A program made the translations under genes and the position numbers. A stretch of 64,000 bases of DNA from Planctomycetota bacterium (GTDB taxonomy: Bacteria > Planctomycetota > UBA8108 > UBA1146), in assembly GCA_016776905.1 (NCBI GenBank), contig JADHSM010000006.1:1-64000 (forward strand), written 5' to 3'. This document shows, piece after piece, positions 9,331-19,630 of this stretch (its first letter is position 1; the number at the start of each line of letters is the position of its first letter). The notes below the pieces were generated by a model. The model was not told the DNA's origin. It was given only the letters and a program-made list of their open reading frames with translations, and searched no databases.

Positions 9331-10164
9331 ATGAGGAAAGCAGTCTGTTCATGGTCGTTACGCCCAGAAAACACTGAAGACCTTGTCGTGCAGGTTCAAG
9401 ATACAGGAGTGAATTCGATTCAGTTGGCCCTGGATCCTATACGACGCGCTAACAACGCCTTCGAAGAATTGAGGGTGATTCAGTCTGCTGGGATTTCTGT
9501 CGTCAGTGGGATGATGGAGATGATCGGAGAAGATTATTCCACCTTCGATTCTATTCGGAAAACTGGAGGCGTTCGCCCGGATGAAACCTGGGAGATGAAT
9601 GTAGAGTCTGCAAAGAGTAATGCTCTTCTCGCTCAGCAAGTGGGACTCTCTCTCGTGACCTTTCATGCAGGGTTTATTCCGCATGACGACACCGATCCTG
9701 AAAGAGGTCAGATGCTGGAGAGGTTGTCGACGATAGCAGACATTTTTTCAGCTCAGGGATGTGACATCGCTCTGGAAACAGGCCAAGAGACTGCAGACAC
9801 ACTTGTAGAAGTCTTGTCGGACCTAGGGAGAGAGGATGTTGGAGTGAACTTTGACCCCGCCAACATGATTCTTTATGGCATGGGAGATCCGATTCAAGCT
9901 CTCGATCGATTGGCGCCATGGGTCAAGCAGATTCACATCAAGGATGCTCTGGGTGCCGATTCTCCGGGTGTATGGGGCACTGAAGTTCCTGCAGGAGACG
10001 GTGCTGTGGAGTGGGATAATTTCTTTGAACTCTTGAGCAGCCATTCCTTGGACGTTGACCTTGTCATCGAGAGAGAGGCCGGCGAAGAACGTGTCCGTGA
10101 TGTACGAATCGCTTCTGATCGAATTGATCAGTGGTTGTCGAAAAGGGATAGGGGGATGGCATGA
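9331..10164 (+). CDS. Sugar phosphate isomerase/epimerase (AP endonuclease 2-like TIM barrel)
   Basis: MRKAVCSWSLRPENTEDLV...VGVNFDPANMILYGMGDPIQAL...WVKQIHIKDA...; no signal peptide; 3' end overlaps next ORF (ATGA). Confidence 0.88.
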   Translation: MRKAVCSWSLRPENTEDLVVQVQDTGVNSIQLALDPIRRANNAFEELRVIQSAGISVVSGMMEMIGEDYSTFDSIRKTGGVRPDETWEMNVESAKSNALLAQQVGLSLVTFHAGFIPHDDTDPERGQMLERLSTIADIFSAQGCDIALETGQETADTLVEVLSDLGREDVGVNFDPANMILYGMGDPIQALDRLAPWVKQIHIKDALGADSPGVWGTEVPAGDGAVEWDNFFELLSSHSLDVDLVIEREAGEERVRDVRIASDRIDQWLSKRDRGMA

Positions 10165-11168
10165 CCATTGGAATCGGAATCATTGGTTTTGGATTCATGG
10201 GAAAGACCCATCTTGAGGCGTATCAAGGGGCCATTCGCAATGGCAGCGATGCTCAACTCGTCTCTGTATATAGTTTCGATGTGGACTCTACAAAGTCAGG
10301 GAATGTCGAGACAGGGGCAGCAGAAGCAGTTGATCTGGACAGTCTCGGAATCCATCGAGCGGATTCTCTGGAGGAACTCCTCACCGATGACCGGGTCACC
10401 GCTGTCAGTATTTGTACTCCCACGGATACCCATGTCGAATTAGCCAGTTCTGCTATGAGGGCTGGGAAAGATGTACTCGTCGAAAAACCAGTGGCACTCA
10501 CTCCTGAGAGTATCGCCGAATTAAGTACTGTGGCTGAGGAGACAGGCTGTCTCTGTATGCCGGCGATGTGTATGCGGTTTTGGCCGGGATGGTCGTGGCT
10601 TCATGATCAAATAAGGACAGGGCAATTCGGCCCTGTGATCTCTGCGCGCTTTCAGCGAATCGGTGCCGCCCCAGGTTGGAGTCAGGACTTTTATGGAGAT
10701 GAGCGCCGCTCTGGAGGCGCTTTAACAGATCTCCATATTCATGATGTGGATTTCATTATTTCAACTTTCGGTCTCCCTTCTCAAGTGAGTTGTAGTGGGA
10801 GTCATGACCAAATGATGTCGACATTTGATTATCCAGATGGCCCACACTCTGTGACTGCAGAAGGGGCTTGGTATCCGGTCGCGAACTACCCTTTTCAAAT
10901 GAGATATAGGGTTTGTTTCTCAAAGGTCATCGCCGATTACGACATGGCTCGTGAAGGTGAAGAGTTGAAATTGTATTCAGGAGACCGGGAAGAAGTTATC
11001 CCCCTCAAAGAAACGAGCGGCTACCAATTGGAAATCGAACACTTCCTTTCCGTGGTAGAGAATGGAGTTCAACCGCGCACTCCAAATTTGAGAGAGGCTG
11101 AAGAGGTGGCTCGTTGGATTCAGGCTGAAGCCGTCAGCCTTTCAAGTGGAGACAAGGCGAGCCCTTAA
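10161..11168 (+). CDS. Gfo/Idh/MocA family oxidoreductase (cytoplasmic)
   Basis: IGIIGFGFMGKTHLEAY Rossmann motif; CTPTDTHVELA...GKDVLVEKPVALT. Confidence 0.92.
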   Translation: MTIGIGIIGFGFMGKTHLEAYQGAIRNGSDAQLVSVYSFDVDSTKSGNVETGAAEAVDLDSLGIHRADSLEELLTDDRVTAVSICTPTDTHVELASSAMRAGKDVLVEKPVALTPESIAELSTVAEETGCLCMPAMCMRFWPGWSWLHDQIRTGQFGPVISARFQRIGAAPGWSQDFYGDERRSGGALTDLHIHDVDFIISTFGLPSQVSCSGSHDQMMSTFDYPDGPHSVTAEGAWYPVANYPFQMRYRVCFSKVIADYDMAREGEELKLYSGDREEVIPLKETSGYQLEIEHFLSVVENGVQPRTPNLREAEEVARWIQAEAVSLSSGDKASP

Positions 11169-11193
11169 TCACTGAAAAATCGAGAAAAAAATT

Positions 11194-11228
11194 GAGGGGA
11201 CTTGCGTGAGCAAGTCCCCTCTTTTCTT
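11194..11228 (+). terminator. Intrinsic terminator
   Basis: GAGGGGACTTGC-GTGA-GCAAGTCCCCTC followed by TTTTCTT. Confidence 0.85.
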
Positions 11229-11269
11229 GGAACCGAACCCCGAAGGATTCGGGTGCATTGGTCCGTTGA

Positions 11270-12616
11270 TTAGTTACAGCTGGGATAGGCCAAGCAATCG
11301 ATCGGCTGCTGATTTGCAGCGATACCGCAATCCGGGAATGGTGCACTGGGCATAGTGCCATCGAGGAACTGATAGTTGATGACGAAAACGGGATCAGCAG
11401 TGTCGTAGACTCCGTCGTTGTTGGCATCATTGGCACCATTACAGTCAGTGTGAGGGCCTCCGAGGAATAGATCGGAAAGCATCCAGACCGCATCGGCAAC
11501 GTCAGTTCTGCTGTCAGCATTCGCATCGCTGCGCAAGAACGGGGTGACTGAAACGGCCTCAAGTGTAATCGTGGCGTCGTTCAGCTGTGCTGGGTATGAG
11601 TTTCCTGCAACCACCATCACATTGCTGACATTGGGAGATCCGAGTCCACCCGACCAGTTCAGGTTTGTTGTGGCTCCATCTTCGTCACCTGTGAGTGCTC
11701 CAGCGACTGCGGAGTACTGCGCTTCAATAATGGCGTCTCCACCTGTATTGAACGTAATGGTTTCGGCTCCGATAAAGGAGTAAACAACTCCGGCTGTCCA
11801 GCCGTCAGCGTAAATACTGGTCTCTGCAAATCCGGGTCCGGCTCCACCGTCAAGGGCTGCAACAGGCCCGACAAAGGTTACGGAAGTGGGTTCTAGCAAT
11901 GTGTTGTCATGTGCGAGTCCCATCGAGAATCCCTGAGTGGTATTGGGGAATGGGGTTCCGAGTGCGCTGTTGTCCACTTCGGCCGCGCTCACATCGACAC
12001 TGAAGGAAGCGGAGCCATCGTCTGGAGAGTAATTGACGGTTTCGCTAGAGGCGGTGTAGGAGAAGGTGGGGTCGGGGATATCGAGAACCTCGACAGATCC
12101 GCTATTTTGAGTCGGAGTCGTCGATGCTCCACCGATAACGACCACGGTGCTGACAGGTGGGCTTCCTAAAGTACTGCAGTAGTCCAGGGGGTAAGTGCCA
12201 GGAGTTGCGGCAGAATCCACGTCGTAAGTTGTCGTGGCCATGAGGAAGTCACTCGATCCAGAAGCAAGCACTGCACAACCGGTGAAGCAAATTACGACAC
12301 CCTGTGTCCAGCCTTCTGCGTAGATGCTGGTTTCTATGAAGTCAGCGGGGCTACCACTTTTGACGGTAGATGTACTGTTGGCTGCTCCTGCGCCGTCTGA
12401 GATGGAATTCGCAGTGAGATCCGCCGGATGGCAAACACCGAGGGACCAGCCCTGAATGTCTCCAGCACCGGAGTCCATAGTGAAATCGATATCGACACTT
12501 GCGCCAGCAGCGGCCGTTGCGTCGCTCGCGTTCATGGTTTGTGCCTCTAGATTGGGGGAGCTCAAGACAATTAGAACGATACAAAACGGGAGTAAGAAAT
12601 AGCGTGACATTGTCAT
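11270..12616 (-). CDS. Secreted protein with C-terminal dockerin-like domain
   Basis: Signal peptide MSRYFLLPFCIVLIVLSSPNLEAQ; C-terminus FLRSDANADSRTDVADAVWMLSDLFLGG...DANNDGVYDTADPVFVINYQFLDG...DCLAYPSC. Confidence 0.82.
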   Translation of the reverse strand: MTMSRYFLLPFCIVLIVLSSPNLEAQTMNASDATAAAGASVDIDFTMDSGAGDIQGWSLGVCHPADLTANSISDGAGAANSTSTVKSGSPADFIETSIYAEGWTQGVVICFTGCAVLASGSSDFLMATTTYDVDSAATPGTYPLDYCSTLGSPPVSTVVVIGGASTTPTQNSGSVEVLDIPDPTFSYTASSETVNYSPDDGSASFSVDVSAAEVDNSALGTPFPNTTQGFSMGLAHDNTLLEPTSVTFVGPVAALDGGAGPGFAETSIYADGWTAGVVYSFIGAETITFNTGGDAIIEAQYSAVAGALTGDEDGATTNLNWSGGLGSPNVSNVMVVAGNSYPAQLNDATITLEAVSVTPFLRSDANADSRTDVADAVWMLSDLFLGGPHTDCNGANDANNDGVYDTADPVFVINYQFLDGTMPSAPFPDCGIAANQQPIDCLAYPSCN

Positions 12617-12790
12617 CTGGCCTTCCAGGGGAATAGCGAATCGTGCCGTCTCGATAAAATGACGACGTTTGTAAATACAGGTGTCGAGAAATCTCGCCAC
12701 AGGTTAATAGTTTCTAGGTGTTTACAAAAGGATTCAAGTATTACTTTGGTAAATAAAACTAGTTTCTTTTAATCGGCGAAAATGAAACTT

Positions 12791-13495
12791 CTAAAGTGGT
12801 TTTATTGTCACGTATCTGAAGTATAGGGGCGATCCGTGGCTTTGGAGTTCAATCGGCCCCCGGGATGGGATAGTTTGGGATCTGTCCCAGTAGTTTTCTA
12901 ACTTTGTGTCGTTTACAACTAAGGTGTCATTTAAGTAGACCGTGACCTGCGTCCCCCGGATTTGGATTCGGAAATGGTTCCAATTTCCGGGGGGATGATC
13001 CGCCGCGACAAGAGGCTTGGATCCACCATTTTGATTGTTGTAGAGGCCTCCAGAGCCCTCTGGATGCTGCAGGATGTCCCAAATCTGTACCTGGGGACAA
13101 CCCCGGAGATAGATACCACTGTCGCCCCCGGGTGTGATCTTCCACTCAAGGCAGAGCTCGAAGTCTTCAAATTCCTCTTGAGTGACGAGATGAGAGCCTT
13201 TTCCGTCAAAAAAGAGACTGTTGTCCTCCACATGCCAGTGTTGAAGCATGAGGCGATCCGCCTCTTCTTGCTCTTTGGTCCTCTCGGAGGGGGACAAGGA
13301 AGCTTTTCTAGAGGGAGGAGCGATCAAACCGGTCCAGCCCGTCAGATCGGTGCCATTAAAGAGCTGGATGGGGTTCATAGGAGTCACAGTTTGCGGGATC
13401 GAGCCACACCCCTGAATCAAGCTGGTGATCAATAGCAGGAGAATCAGCGATTGCTGACCCCGCAGGTGAATCGTGTCGGCCATCTTTGGGGGCAT
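12791..13495 (-). CDS. DUF1080 (3-keto-disaccharide hydrolase-like) lipoprotein
   Basis: Lipobox SLIQGC; DUF1080 signatures LFNGTDLTGWTG...FEDFELCLEWKITPGGDSGIYLRG...HPPGNWNHFRIQIRGTQVTVYLNDTLV. Confidence 0.9.
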   Translation of the reverse strand: MPPKMADTIHLRGQQSLILLLLITSLIQGCGSIPQTVTPMNPIQLFNGTDLTGWTGLIAPPSRKASLSPSERTKEQEEADRLMLQHWHVEDNSLFFDGKGSHLVTQEEFEDFELCLEWKITPGGDSGIYLRGCPQVQIWDILQHPEGSGGLYNNQNGGSKPLVAADHPPGNWNHFRIQIRGTQVTVYLNDTLVVNDTKLENYWDRSQTIPSRGPIELQSHGSPLYFRYVTIKPL

Positions 13496-13710
13496 CGCGA
13501 ATCCTTTCAGTGAGGAAGCGTCCATTTCCTTCGATCGGAATGCTATTTTGCCGAAGTGGGCGACTGTGGTCTCGGTCGTAGCCTCATGACAAGAATAGGC
13601 TTAGGATCTTTAACTTGTCGACATGGCTCTTTGCATGATTTCAGAATGCCTGTTTTTGGGAGGGGAATCCACCCTGCGCAGGTCTGAGACTTCCAGAGGA
13701 AAGGGGTGAA

Positions 13711-15063
13711 GTGACAAAATCTCTCACCAAGCAACTCAATTTTAAACTCTCCGGGATGATGTTTCTTCAATATGCCATCTGGGGAGCTTGGCTACCTTTG
13801 CTCTATCCCTACTTGAAAAATCATATGAAATTTTCCGATGGTGACATCGGAAACATGTTCGCTGTAGGTGCGGTGGGAGCGATTCTGGCTCCGTTTATCG
13901 CCGGGCAAGTGGCTGATCGATTCTTTCGTACAGAAAGGTTTTTGGGACTCAGTCACTTGTTGGGGGCTTTTGTGGTTTGGAAATTGGCCTCGATCGAGCC
14001 CGGTGAAGGGGCTGTCAATTCTTTCCTGATCTATAGTTTGATTTACTCGCTGATATATTCACCCACGCTCTCTCTGACAAACTCTCTTTGTTTTCATCAT
14101 ATTCCTGATCGGGATCGTGATTTTGGCAAAGTCCGAGTGTGGGGGACTGTGGGTTGGATCTTCGCTGGGATCCTGATTGGGCAGCATCTTCTGATCAATT
14201 ACGCGGGCGGAGATGCCGCAAATGCAGAATCTGCGAAGGTCTTTGCCGGGTACGCAGATGCCTTCCGATTATCAGCAATGATAGGAGGAGCGATGGGTCT
14301 CTATTGCTTCCTTCTTCCTGAGACTTCCCCCCAACCCAAGGCTGAAGATAATGCTGCGCTGGCTGCAATCGGCGAGGTTAAACGGCAACCCTTGTTGACC
14401 CTTTTCCTCCTAGCAGTGCCGATCTCATGTATCCATCAGTTTTACTTTGTGCATACCGCAGGATTTCTAGGTGAAGTTCAGAAACAATTCAATGCCGGTG
14501 ATTTTGCCAGTTCCATCAATATGATCTTTGGTATTGGTGGCGGCGGTTTGATGACCGTGGGGCAGATCAGTGAAATCGTCGTATTAGCACTGATCCCATT
14601 CTTAGCGGTCAAGCTCTCTCGTAAACAACTACTCCTGATCGGTTTGATCGCCTACGCATTACGTATGGCGATCTTCGCCTATGCGCCAGGTTTACTGGGA
14701 GACGGTGCGATGCCCGTCGTGATTTTGGGCGTCGCTTTGCATGGCCTATGTTTTGGTTGTTTCATTTTTGTCGCGTTCATGATTGTGGATGAAGAGTGTC
14801 GCTCGGATATTCGAGCCAGTGCGCAAAGTCTCTTTAACCTTGTGATCGTCGGCATAGGTACCATCGTCGGCAGTAAAATTGCTACGGGTGTCTCCGATTG
14901 GGCGAACGGCACGGGAGTCGTTTCCGGTGAAGAGTGGCATGCCCCATTCTCGCGCCTATTCGGGGTTCCCATGTGGGCGAGTTTGGTATGCATTCTTATT
15001 TTGTTAGTGATGTACCCCGCGGGATCCCGGTCCGGGACCGCCTCTGATCAGGAAGCGCAATGA
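13711..15063 (+). CDS. MFS transporter, nucleoside:H+ symporter-like
   Basis: GTG start; [20 protein letters not shown]...[46 protein letters not shown]. Confidence 0.85.
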   Translation: MTKSLTKQLNFKLSGMMFLQYAIWGAWLPLLYPYLKNHMKFSDGDIGNMFAVGAVGAILAPFIAGQVADRFFRTERFLGLSHLLGAFVVWKLASIEPGEGAVNSFLIYSLIYSLIYSPTLSLTNSLCFHHIPDRDRDFGKVRVWGTVGWIFAGILIGQHLLINYAGGDAANAESAKVFAGYADAFRLSAMIGGAMGLYCFLLPETSPQPKAEDNAALAAIGEVKRQPLLTLFLLAVPISCIHQFYFVHTAGFLGEVQKQFNAGDFASSINMIFGIGGGGLMTVGQISEIVVLALIPFLAVKLSRKQLLLIGLIAYALRMAIFAYAPGLLGDGAMPVVILGVALHGLCFGCFIFVAFMIVDEECRSDIRASAQSLFNLVIVGIGTIVGSKIATGVSDWANGTGVVSGEEWHAPFSRLFGVPMWASLVCILILLVMYPAGSRSGTASDQEAQ

Positions 15064-16028
15064 AGAGGCAGCAGAGACCACAAGTGGATCGCCGATCTTT
15101 TTTGAGCCTTGCGGGAGCGGGGCTAGCGACAGGCCTCATGGGTTGTGGAGGGTTCAGCATCGGTGGACTCGAGGTGATCCCACATTGTTCTCCCCCTTGT
15201 GGAGGTGAGCATATGAAATTCAAGATTTCATTGGCCGAGTGGTCGCTGCATCGATCGTTACAGTCTGGAAAGATGACGAATTTAGATTTCCCCGGAATGA
15301 CTCGAAATGATTTTGATCTGGATGCCGTGGAGTACGTCAATTCTTTCTTTAAGGATAAGGCGCAAGATGAAGCTTACCTCGATGAGTTGAAAAAACGTTG
15401 CGATGATCACGGAGTGCAAAGCCTTCTGATCATGTGTGACGGAGAGGGCCAATTGGGTGACCCTGACAGCAAATCCAGAGAAACAGCGATTCAAAATCAT
15501 CACCGTTGGGTGGACGCTGCCCGTCGTTTGGGCTGTCATTCGATTCGCGTGAATGCCGCCAGTCAGGGTTCCTATGAAGAACAGATGAAATTAGCGGCTG
15601 ATGGCCTGTCTCGATTAACGGAGTATGCTGCGAACCAGGAGTTGAATGTCATCGTCGAGAACCACGGAGGATTATCTTCCAATGGTGCTTGGTTGTCGGG
15701 GGTCATGAAAATGGTGAATCAGCCTCGTTGCGGAACCCTGCCGGATTTTGGCAACTTTAATCTGGGTGGCGGGAAGACATATGATCGCTATTTGGGTGTT
15801 CAGGAATTGATGCCTTTTGCCAAGGCGGTCAGTGCGAAAAGCCACGAGTTTTCTGAAGAAGGAAACGAGATCCATACCGATTACTCAAGGATGTTGAAGA
15901 TTGTCATGGACGCCGGATACGAGGGATACATTGGAATCGAGTTTGAGGGTGCCGGAGATGAAAAAGCCGGCATTTTGGCAACTCGTGATTTACTGCGGAA
16001 GATCCGATCCGAGTGCGCATCTGCTTAG
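15060..16028 (+). CDS. Tat-exported sugar phosphate isomerase/epimerase-like TIM barrel lipoprotein
   Basis: [20 protein letters not shown] Tat leader plus lipobox; TIM-barrel motifs; overlaps upstream stop (ATGA). Confidence 0.85.
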   Translation: MKRQQRPQVDRRSFLSLAGAGLATGLMGCGGFSIGGLEVIPHCSPPCGGEHMKFKISLAEWSLHRSLQSGKMTNLDFPGMTRNDFDLDAVEYVNSFFKDKAQDEAYLDELKKRCDDHGVQSLLIMCDGEGQLGDPDSKSRETAIQNHHRWVDAARRLGCHSIRVNAASQGSYEEQMKLAADGLSRLTEYAANQELNVIVENHGGLSSNGAWLSGVMKMVNQPRCGTLPDFGNFNLGGGKTYDRYLGVQELMPFAKAVSAKSHEFSEEGNEIHTDYSRMLKIVMDAGYEGYIGIEFEGAGDEKAGILATRDLLRKIRSECASA

Positions 16029-16059
16029 AAACTGAATTTTGATATAGAAGGAGTTCTTC

Positions 16060-17400
16060 ATGAAAAATGAAAACGAAACAAACTCTGCTGGCACCGGTCG
16101 CAGAGATTTCCTCAAGGGGGCTGCAGTTGCTGCAGGCGCCCTTGCCGTTACCGGTTGCGTCGCACCTGGTGGAACCCGGATCACAGCCGAACCCGGAACA
16201 ATAGGGTCTTCCAAAAGTCGCTCTCCTGTCGGCGATGACGGCTTGGTAAAGATCGCTATTCTTGGCACTGGTGGAATGGGTGGCGGGCATATCGATTCCT
16301 TCCTTCGCTTCGCCAAAAAAGGCGAGGAGAAAGTTGAGATCGTTGCTGTTTGTGACGTGAATCTCGTTCGTCGCAAAGTTGCGGAAGACAAGGTGAATAA
16401 TTCACAGGGTGGTCAGGTCGAAGTTTACACCGATTACCGAGAAATGATTGAGCGTGATGATCTTCACGGCGTTCTGATTGCTTCTCCGGAACATTGGCAT
16501 GCAAAAATGGCGGAAGACTGTCTGATGGCAGGCAAAGATGTCTATCTTGAAAAGCCGATGACCTTAAGACTTCCAGAAGCACTTCGTTTAAGAGAGGTGG
16601 TTCGAAAGAATCCGGATGTTTTGATTCAAATAGGAACTCAAAAGATCATGCTCCCGAAGTACAAAGCGGCTCAAGAAATGCTGGGCGACGGAGCCATTGG
16701 CAAGTTGACCTTTAGTCAGACTTCATACTGTAGAAATTCTGAAAATGGAGAATGGTTATACTACGGGATCGATCCCAAGGTGCAGCCGGGTGAAACTCTT
16801 GATTGGGATATGTGGTGTGGACCTCTCGGAAAAAGAGAGTGGGATCCTGCGTTCTATGCTCGCTGGCGTCGTTACAAAGATGCATCCACGGGAATCATAG
16901 GAGATTTGTTGGTCCACGAAGTCACTCCACTGGTGATGGCGATGGACCAAGGTTGGCCGACGAGAGTTGTCGCCACCGGTGGTCACTATGTCGACAAGAA
17001 GATGGAGAACCACGATCAGGTGAACCTTCAGGTTCAGTTTGAAAAAGGGCATACGCTTATCGTGGCCGGTTCCACCTGTAATGAAAATGGCCTAGAGACC
17101 GTTGTACGAGGTCATAAGGGCACCGTTTATCTGAATGGCGGTAACTGCAAAATGGTGCCACAGAGGCTCTTTGCAGACGATGTCGACCCTCAAGAAGTGA
17201 TTTGCGAAAACATCGGGAACGACCAAGATGCTTTGAGGAAAAATTGGCTCGATTGCATTCGAACCCGTCGCCAACCCGATTCCAATGTCGAACTGGGTAC
17301 CAAAATAATGGTGATCGTGGACCTTGCGACCCGCTCCATGTGGGAGGGCAAAGCCTTCGAGTTTGATCCTGCATCGATGACGGCCTCTGCCATCGGATAG
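16060..17400 (+). CDS. Tat-exported Gfo/Idh/MocA oxidoreductase
   Basis: GRRDFLKGAAVAAGALAVTGC leader; VKIAILGTGGMGGGHIDSF; ASPEHWHAKMAEDCLMAGKDVYLEKPMTL. Confidence 0.92.
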   Translation: MKNENETNSAGTGRRDFLKGAAVAAGALAVTGCVAPGGTRITAEPGTIGSSKSRSPVGDDGLVKIAILGTGGMGGGHIDSFLRFAKKGEEKVEIVAVCDVNLVRRKVAEDKVNNSQGGQVEVYTDYREMIERDDLHGVLIASPEHWHAKMAEDCLMAGKDVYLEKPMTLRLPEALRLREVVRKNPDVLIQIGTQKIMLPKYKAAQEMLGDGAIGKLTFSQTSYCRNSENGEWLYYGIDPKVQPGETLDWDMWCGPLGKREWDPAFYARWRRYKDASTGIIGDLLVHEVTPLVMAMDQGWPTRVVATGGHYVDKKMENHDQVNLQVQFEKGHTLIVAGSTCNENGLETVVRGHKGTVYLNGGNCKMVPQRLFADDVDPQEVICENIGNDQDALRKNWLDCIRTRRQPDSNVELGTKIMVIVDLATRSMWEGKAFEFDPASMTASAIG

Positions 17401-17413
17401 TAGGAGTTGATCT

Positions 17414-18358
17414 GTGTTTGAACGGGGCGCCCTTGCGGCGATGGGTACGAGATTTGAAATCGTCGCTGCAGGGGCTCCCGCTTCACAGCTCAGGGCTTCC
17501 ATCGAGGAAGCTCTTGAGGAGATATCTTTATGCCATCAGCGCTGGAGTCCGTTTTCTCCATCCAGCATGTTGTCCCAAATTAATAGATCACAAGGTGAAG
17601 CTGTCGCCGTCGACGGTTTGACGATGGAGTTGTTGAGTCAGTGTCAACGTTGGCATGATGATACAGCGGGTGTATTTGACCCATGTGTGGGTCATTTGTT
17701 GTCGGAGAGGGATCCTCGTCGATCCGGGCATGAGGATTCAGGAATATTGAAGAATGCTTCTAAAGATTCCACCTTCACCGGACTTACAAATGTCGACATC
17801 AATGTCGCAAAGAATTCCATACGTTTACTTCAGCCATATCTTCAACTCGATCTAGGGGCCGTCGCCAAGGGCTTTGCGATGGACCTCGCGACGGATATTT
17901 TGAGAGACGCTGGGGTTCCTAGCGCATTCCTTCATGGGGGCAATAGCAGTATTTCGACTATCGGTCACCCCCCTGGTGCGACTGCATGGAAGGTACAACT
18001 TCCACAATCCTCTGAAGTCCTCGAGTTGAGAGATCAAAGCCTCGCGGTCAGTGCTTCCAAGGGGCAATATGCTGGAGAGCATCTCTTGAATCCGTTCACC
18101 GAAGAGTGGATCGATGCCGAATCCGGAGGATATTGGGTGCGTTCGAATAGTGCTGCTGAATCAGATGCCTGGTCGACAGCATTGACCGTGAATTCTGGAT
18201 TCTCAGAGTCCATCCAATTTTCGATGCCTGACGATATGGATTGGGGACCGTTGCGCATGGCGACTTCCTCAAACGCAAACGAGAAGACTTCTAAAGTTTC
18301 AGTAGTGAAGTCTGATCACTGGAGTTTTTTACCCACAGAATCTGAAGACAAGATTTGA
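17414..18358 (+). CDS. apbE: FAD:protein FMN transferase (ApbE family)
   Basis: GTG start; AMGTRFEIVAAG...CHQRWSPFSPSSMLSQINR...LDLGAVAKGFAMDLATDILRDAGVPSAFLHGGNSS. Confidence 0.9.
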   Translation: MFERGALAAMGTRFEIVAAGAPASQLRASIEEALEEISLCHQRWSPFSPSSMLSQINRSQGEAVAVDGLTMELLSQCQRWHDDTAGVFDPCVGHLLSERDPRRSGHEDSGILKNASKDSTFTGLTNVDINVAKNSIRLLQPYLQLDLGAVAKGFAMDLATDILRDAGVPSAFLHGGNSSISTIGHPPGATAWKVQLPQSSEVLELRDQSLAVSASKGQYAGEHLLNPFTEEWIDAESGGYWVRSNSAAESDAWSTALTVNSGFSESIQFSMPDDMDWGPLRMATSSNANEKTSKVSVVKSDHWSFLPTESEDKI

Positions 18359-18395
18359 AATTAATCTTCGGGGATAAATTCCCCGTGGAAGGAGA

Positions 18396-19628
18396 ATGAT
18401 GGAAACGGATCGTAGGGATTTCTTGATTCAAGGAGCCGGTGCACTCGCAGGAGTGGCATTGTTGCCGGGACTCGACACATTCGCTCGCACGATTCAGGAC
18501 GATTACCCGGTCGCTATCATTGGCACTGGAAGACAGGGCCGTGCCGTTGCTGCGGAACTGCAGAAATTGGGGGCTCAGATTGTCGCGCTTTGCGATAATG
18601 ACGCCCCAAGACTGAGAAGTGGTGGACGTCGAGTCAAGGATGCCAAGACATATGACGACGCTGACAAGATGTTGGCGACAGAAAAAAGTGTTGAAGCTGT
18701 CTTTATCTGCACACCGACTCATCAACATCGCGCTTTGGTGGACGCCTGTATCGCTGCAGGTAAGCACATCTATTGCGAAGCTCCGTTAGCTCATACTGTC
18801 GAAGATGCAAAGGCGATTGCTTCCGCTGCCAGAGGAAGTTCAAAGGTGTTTCAGGCGGGCTTATTAGCAAGATCTAATCCTGTCTATTCTTTGGCTCGAT
18901 CTTTTTACCGCACTGAGGCATTCCTGAAATTGGTTTCGATGCGGGCTCAAAACGCTCGCAAAGACAGTTGGCGCCAAGCGGCGTCGACAGCGGAGCGACA
19001 GGCCCGATTAGACTGGCGACTCCATGAATCCACCTCCACGGGACTGCCGGGTGAATGGGGGACGCATCAATTTGATGTCTTCCATTGGTTCAGCGGCAAG
19101 TATCCCGTACGCATACATGGAAATGGTGCGGTTCGGGTATGGGATGATGGTCGTAAGGTCGCTGATACCGTGAATCTCGCACTGGAGTTTGATCAGGGGG
19201 AATGTCTGGAGTATCAGGCGACTCTGGGGAACTCATTTGGAGGACGATACGAAGTTCTTCATGGAGTGAACTCAGCGTTTAAATTGGCTTGGAGTCATGG
19301 CTGGATGTTCAAGGAAGCAGATGCTGCGACTCAGGGCTGGGAAGTCTATGCCAACCGTCAGAGATTTTTTAACGATGAAGGCATCACTCTCATCGCAGAT
19401 GCCACCCAGTTGGCGAGTCAAAACAAGTTGAAGGACGGAGTTGGCCTTCCTCATGATTCTCTTTACTACGGTGTCTCAGACTTTCTGACCAGTTGTCAGG
19501 AAGGTAAAGCACCGAAGACTGGAGCGAGTGAAGGGTTCAGAGCCACGCTTGTCGGTATTGCTGCTCATAGAGCGGTGGTTGAGGGTGGGACGATAGAGAT
19601 CTCTCCAGACGACCTGAAGGAGGCCTAA
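18396..19628 (+). CDS. Tat-exported Gfo/Idh/MocA oxidoreductase
   Basis: METDRRDFLIQGAGALAGVALLPG leader; VAIIGTGRQGRAVA; TPTHQHRALVDACIAAGKHIYCEAPLAHT. Confidence 0.9.
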   Translation: MMETDRRDFLIQGAGALAGVALLPGLDTFARTIQDDYPVAIIGTGRQGRAVAAELQKLGAQIVALCDNDAPRLRSGGRRVKDAKTYDDADKMLATEKSVEAVFICTPTHQHRALVDACIAAGKHIYCEAPLAHTVEDAKAIASAARGSSKVFQAGLLARSNPVYSLARSFYRTEAFLKLVSMRAQNARKDSWRQAASTAERQARLDWRLHESTSTGLPGEWGTHQFDVFHWFSGKYPVRIHGNGAVRVWDDGRKVADTVNLALEFDQGECLEYQATLGNSFGGRYEVLHGVNSAFKLAWSHGWMFKEADAATQGWEVYANRQRFFNDEGITLIADATQLASQNKLKDGVGLPHDSLYYGVSDFLTSCQEGKAPKTGASEGFRATLVGIAAHRAVVEGGTIEISPDDLKEA

Positions 19629-19630
19629 TC

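Noticed and set aside
14015-14080. SLIYSLIYS peptide repetition in the MFS transporter
   Set aside because: DNA is degenerate and lies in a hydrophobic helix; compatible with ordinary membrane-protein composition.
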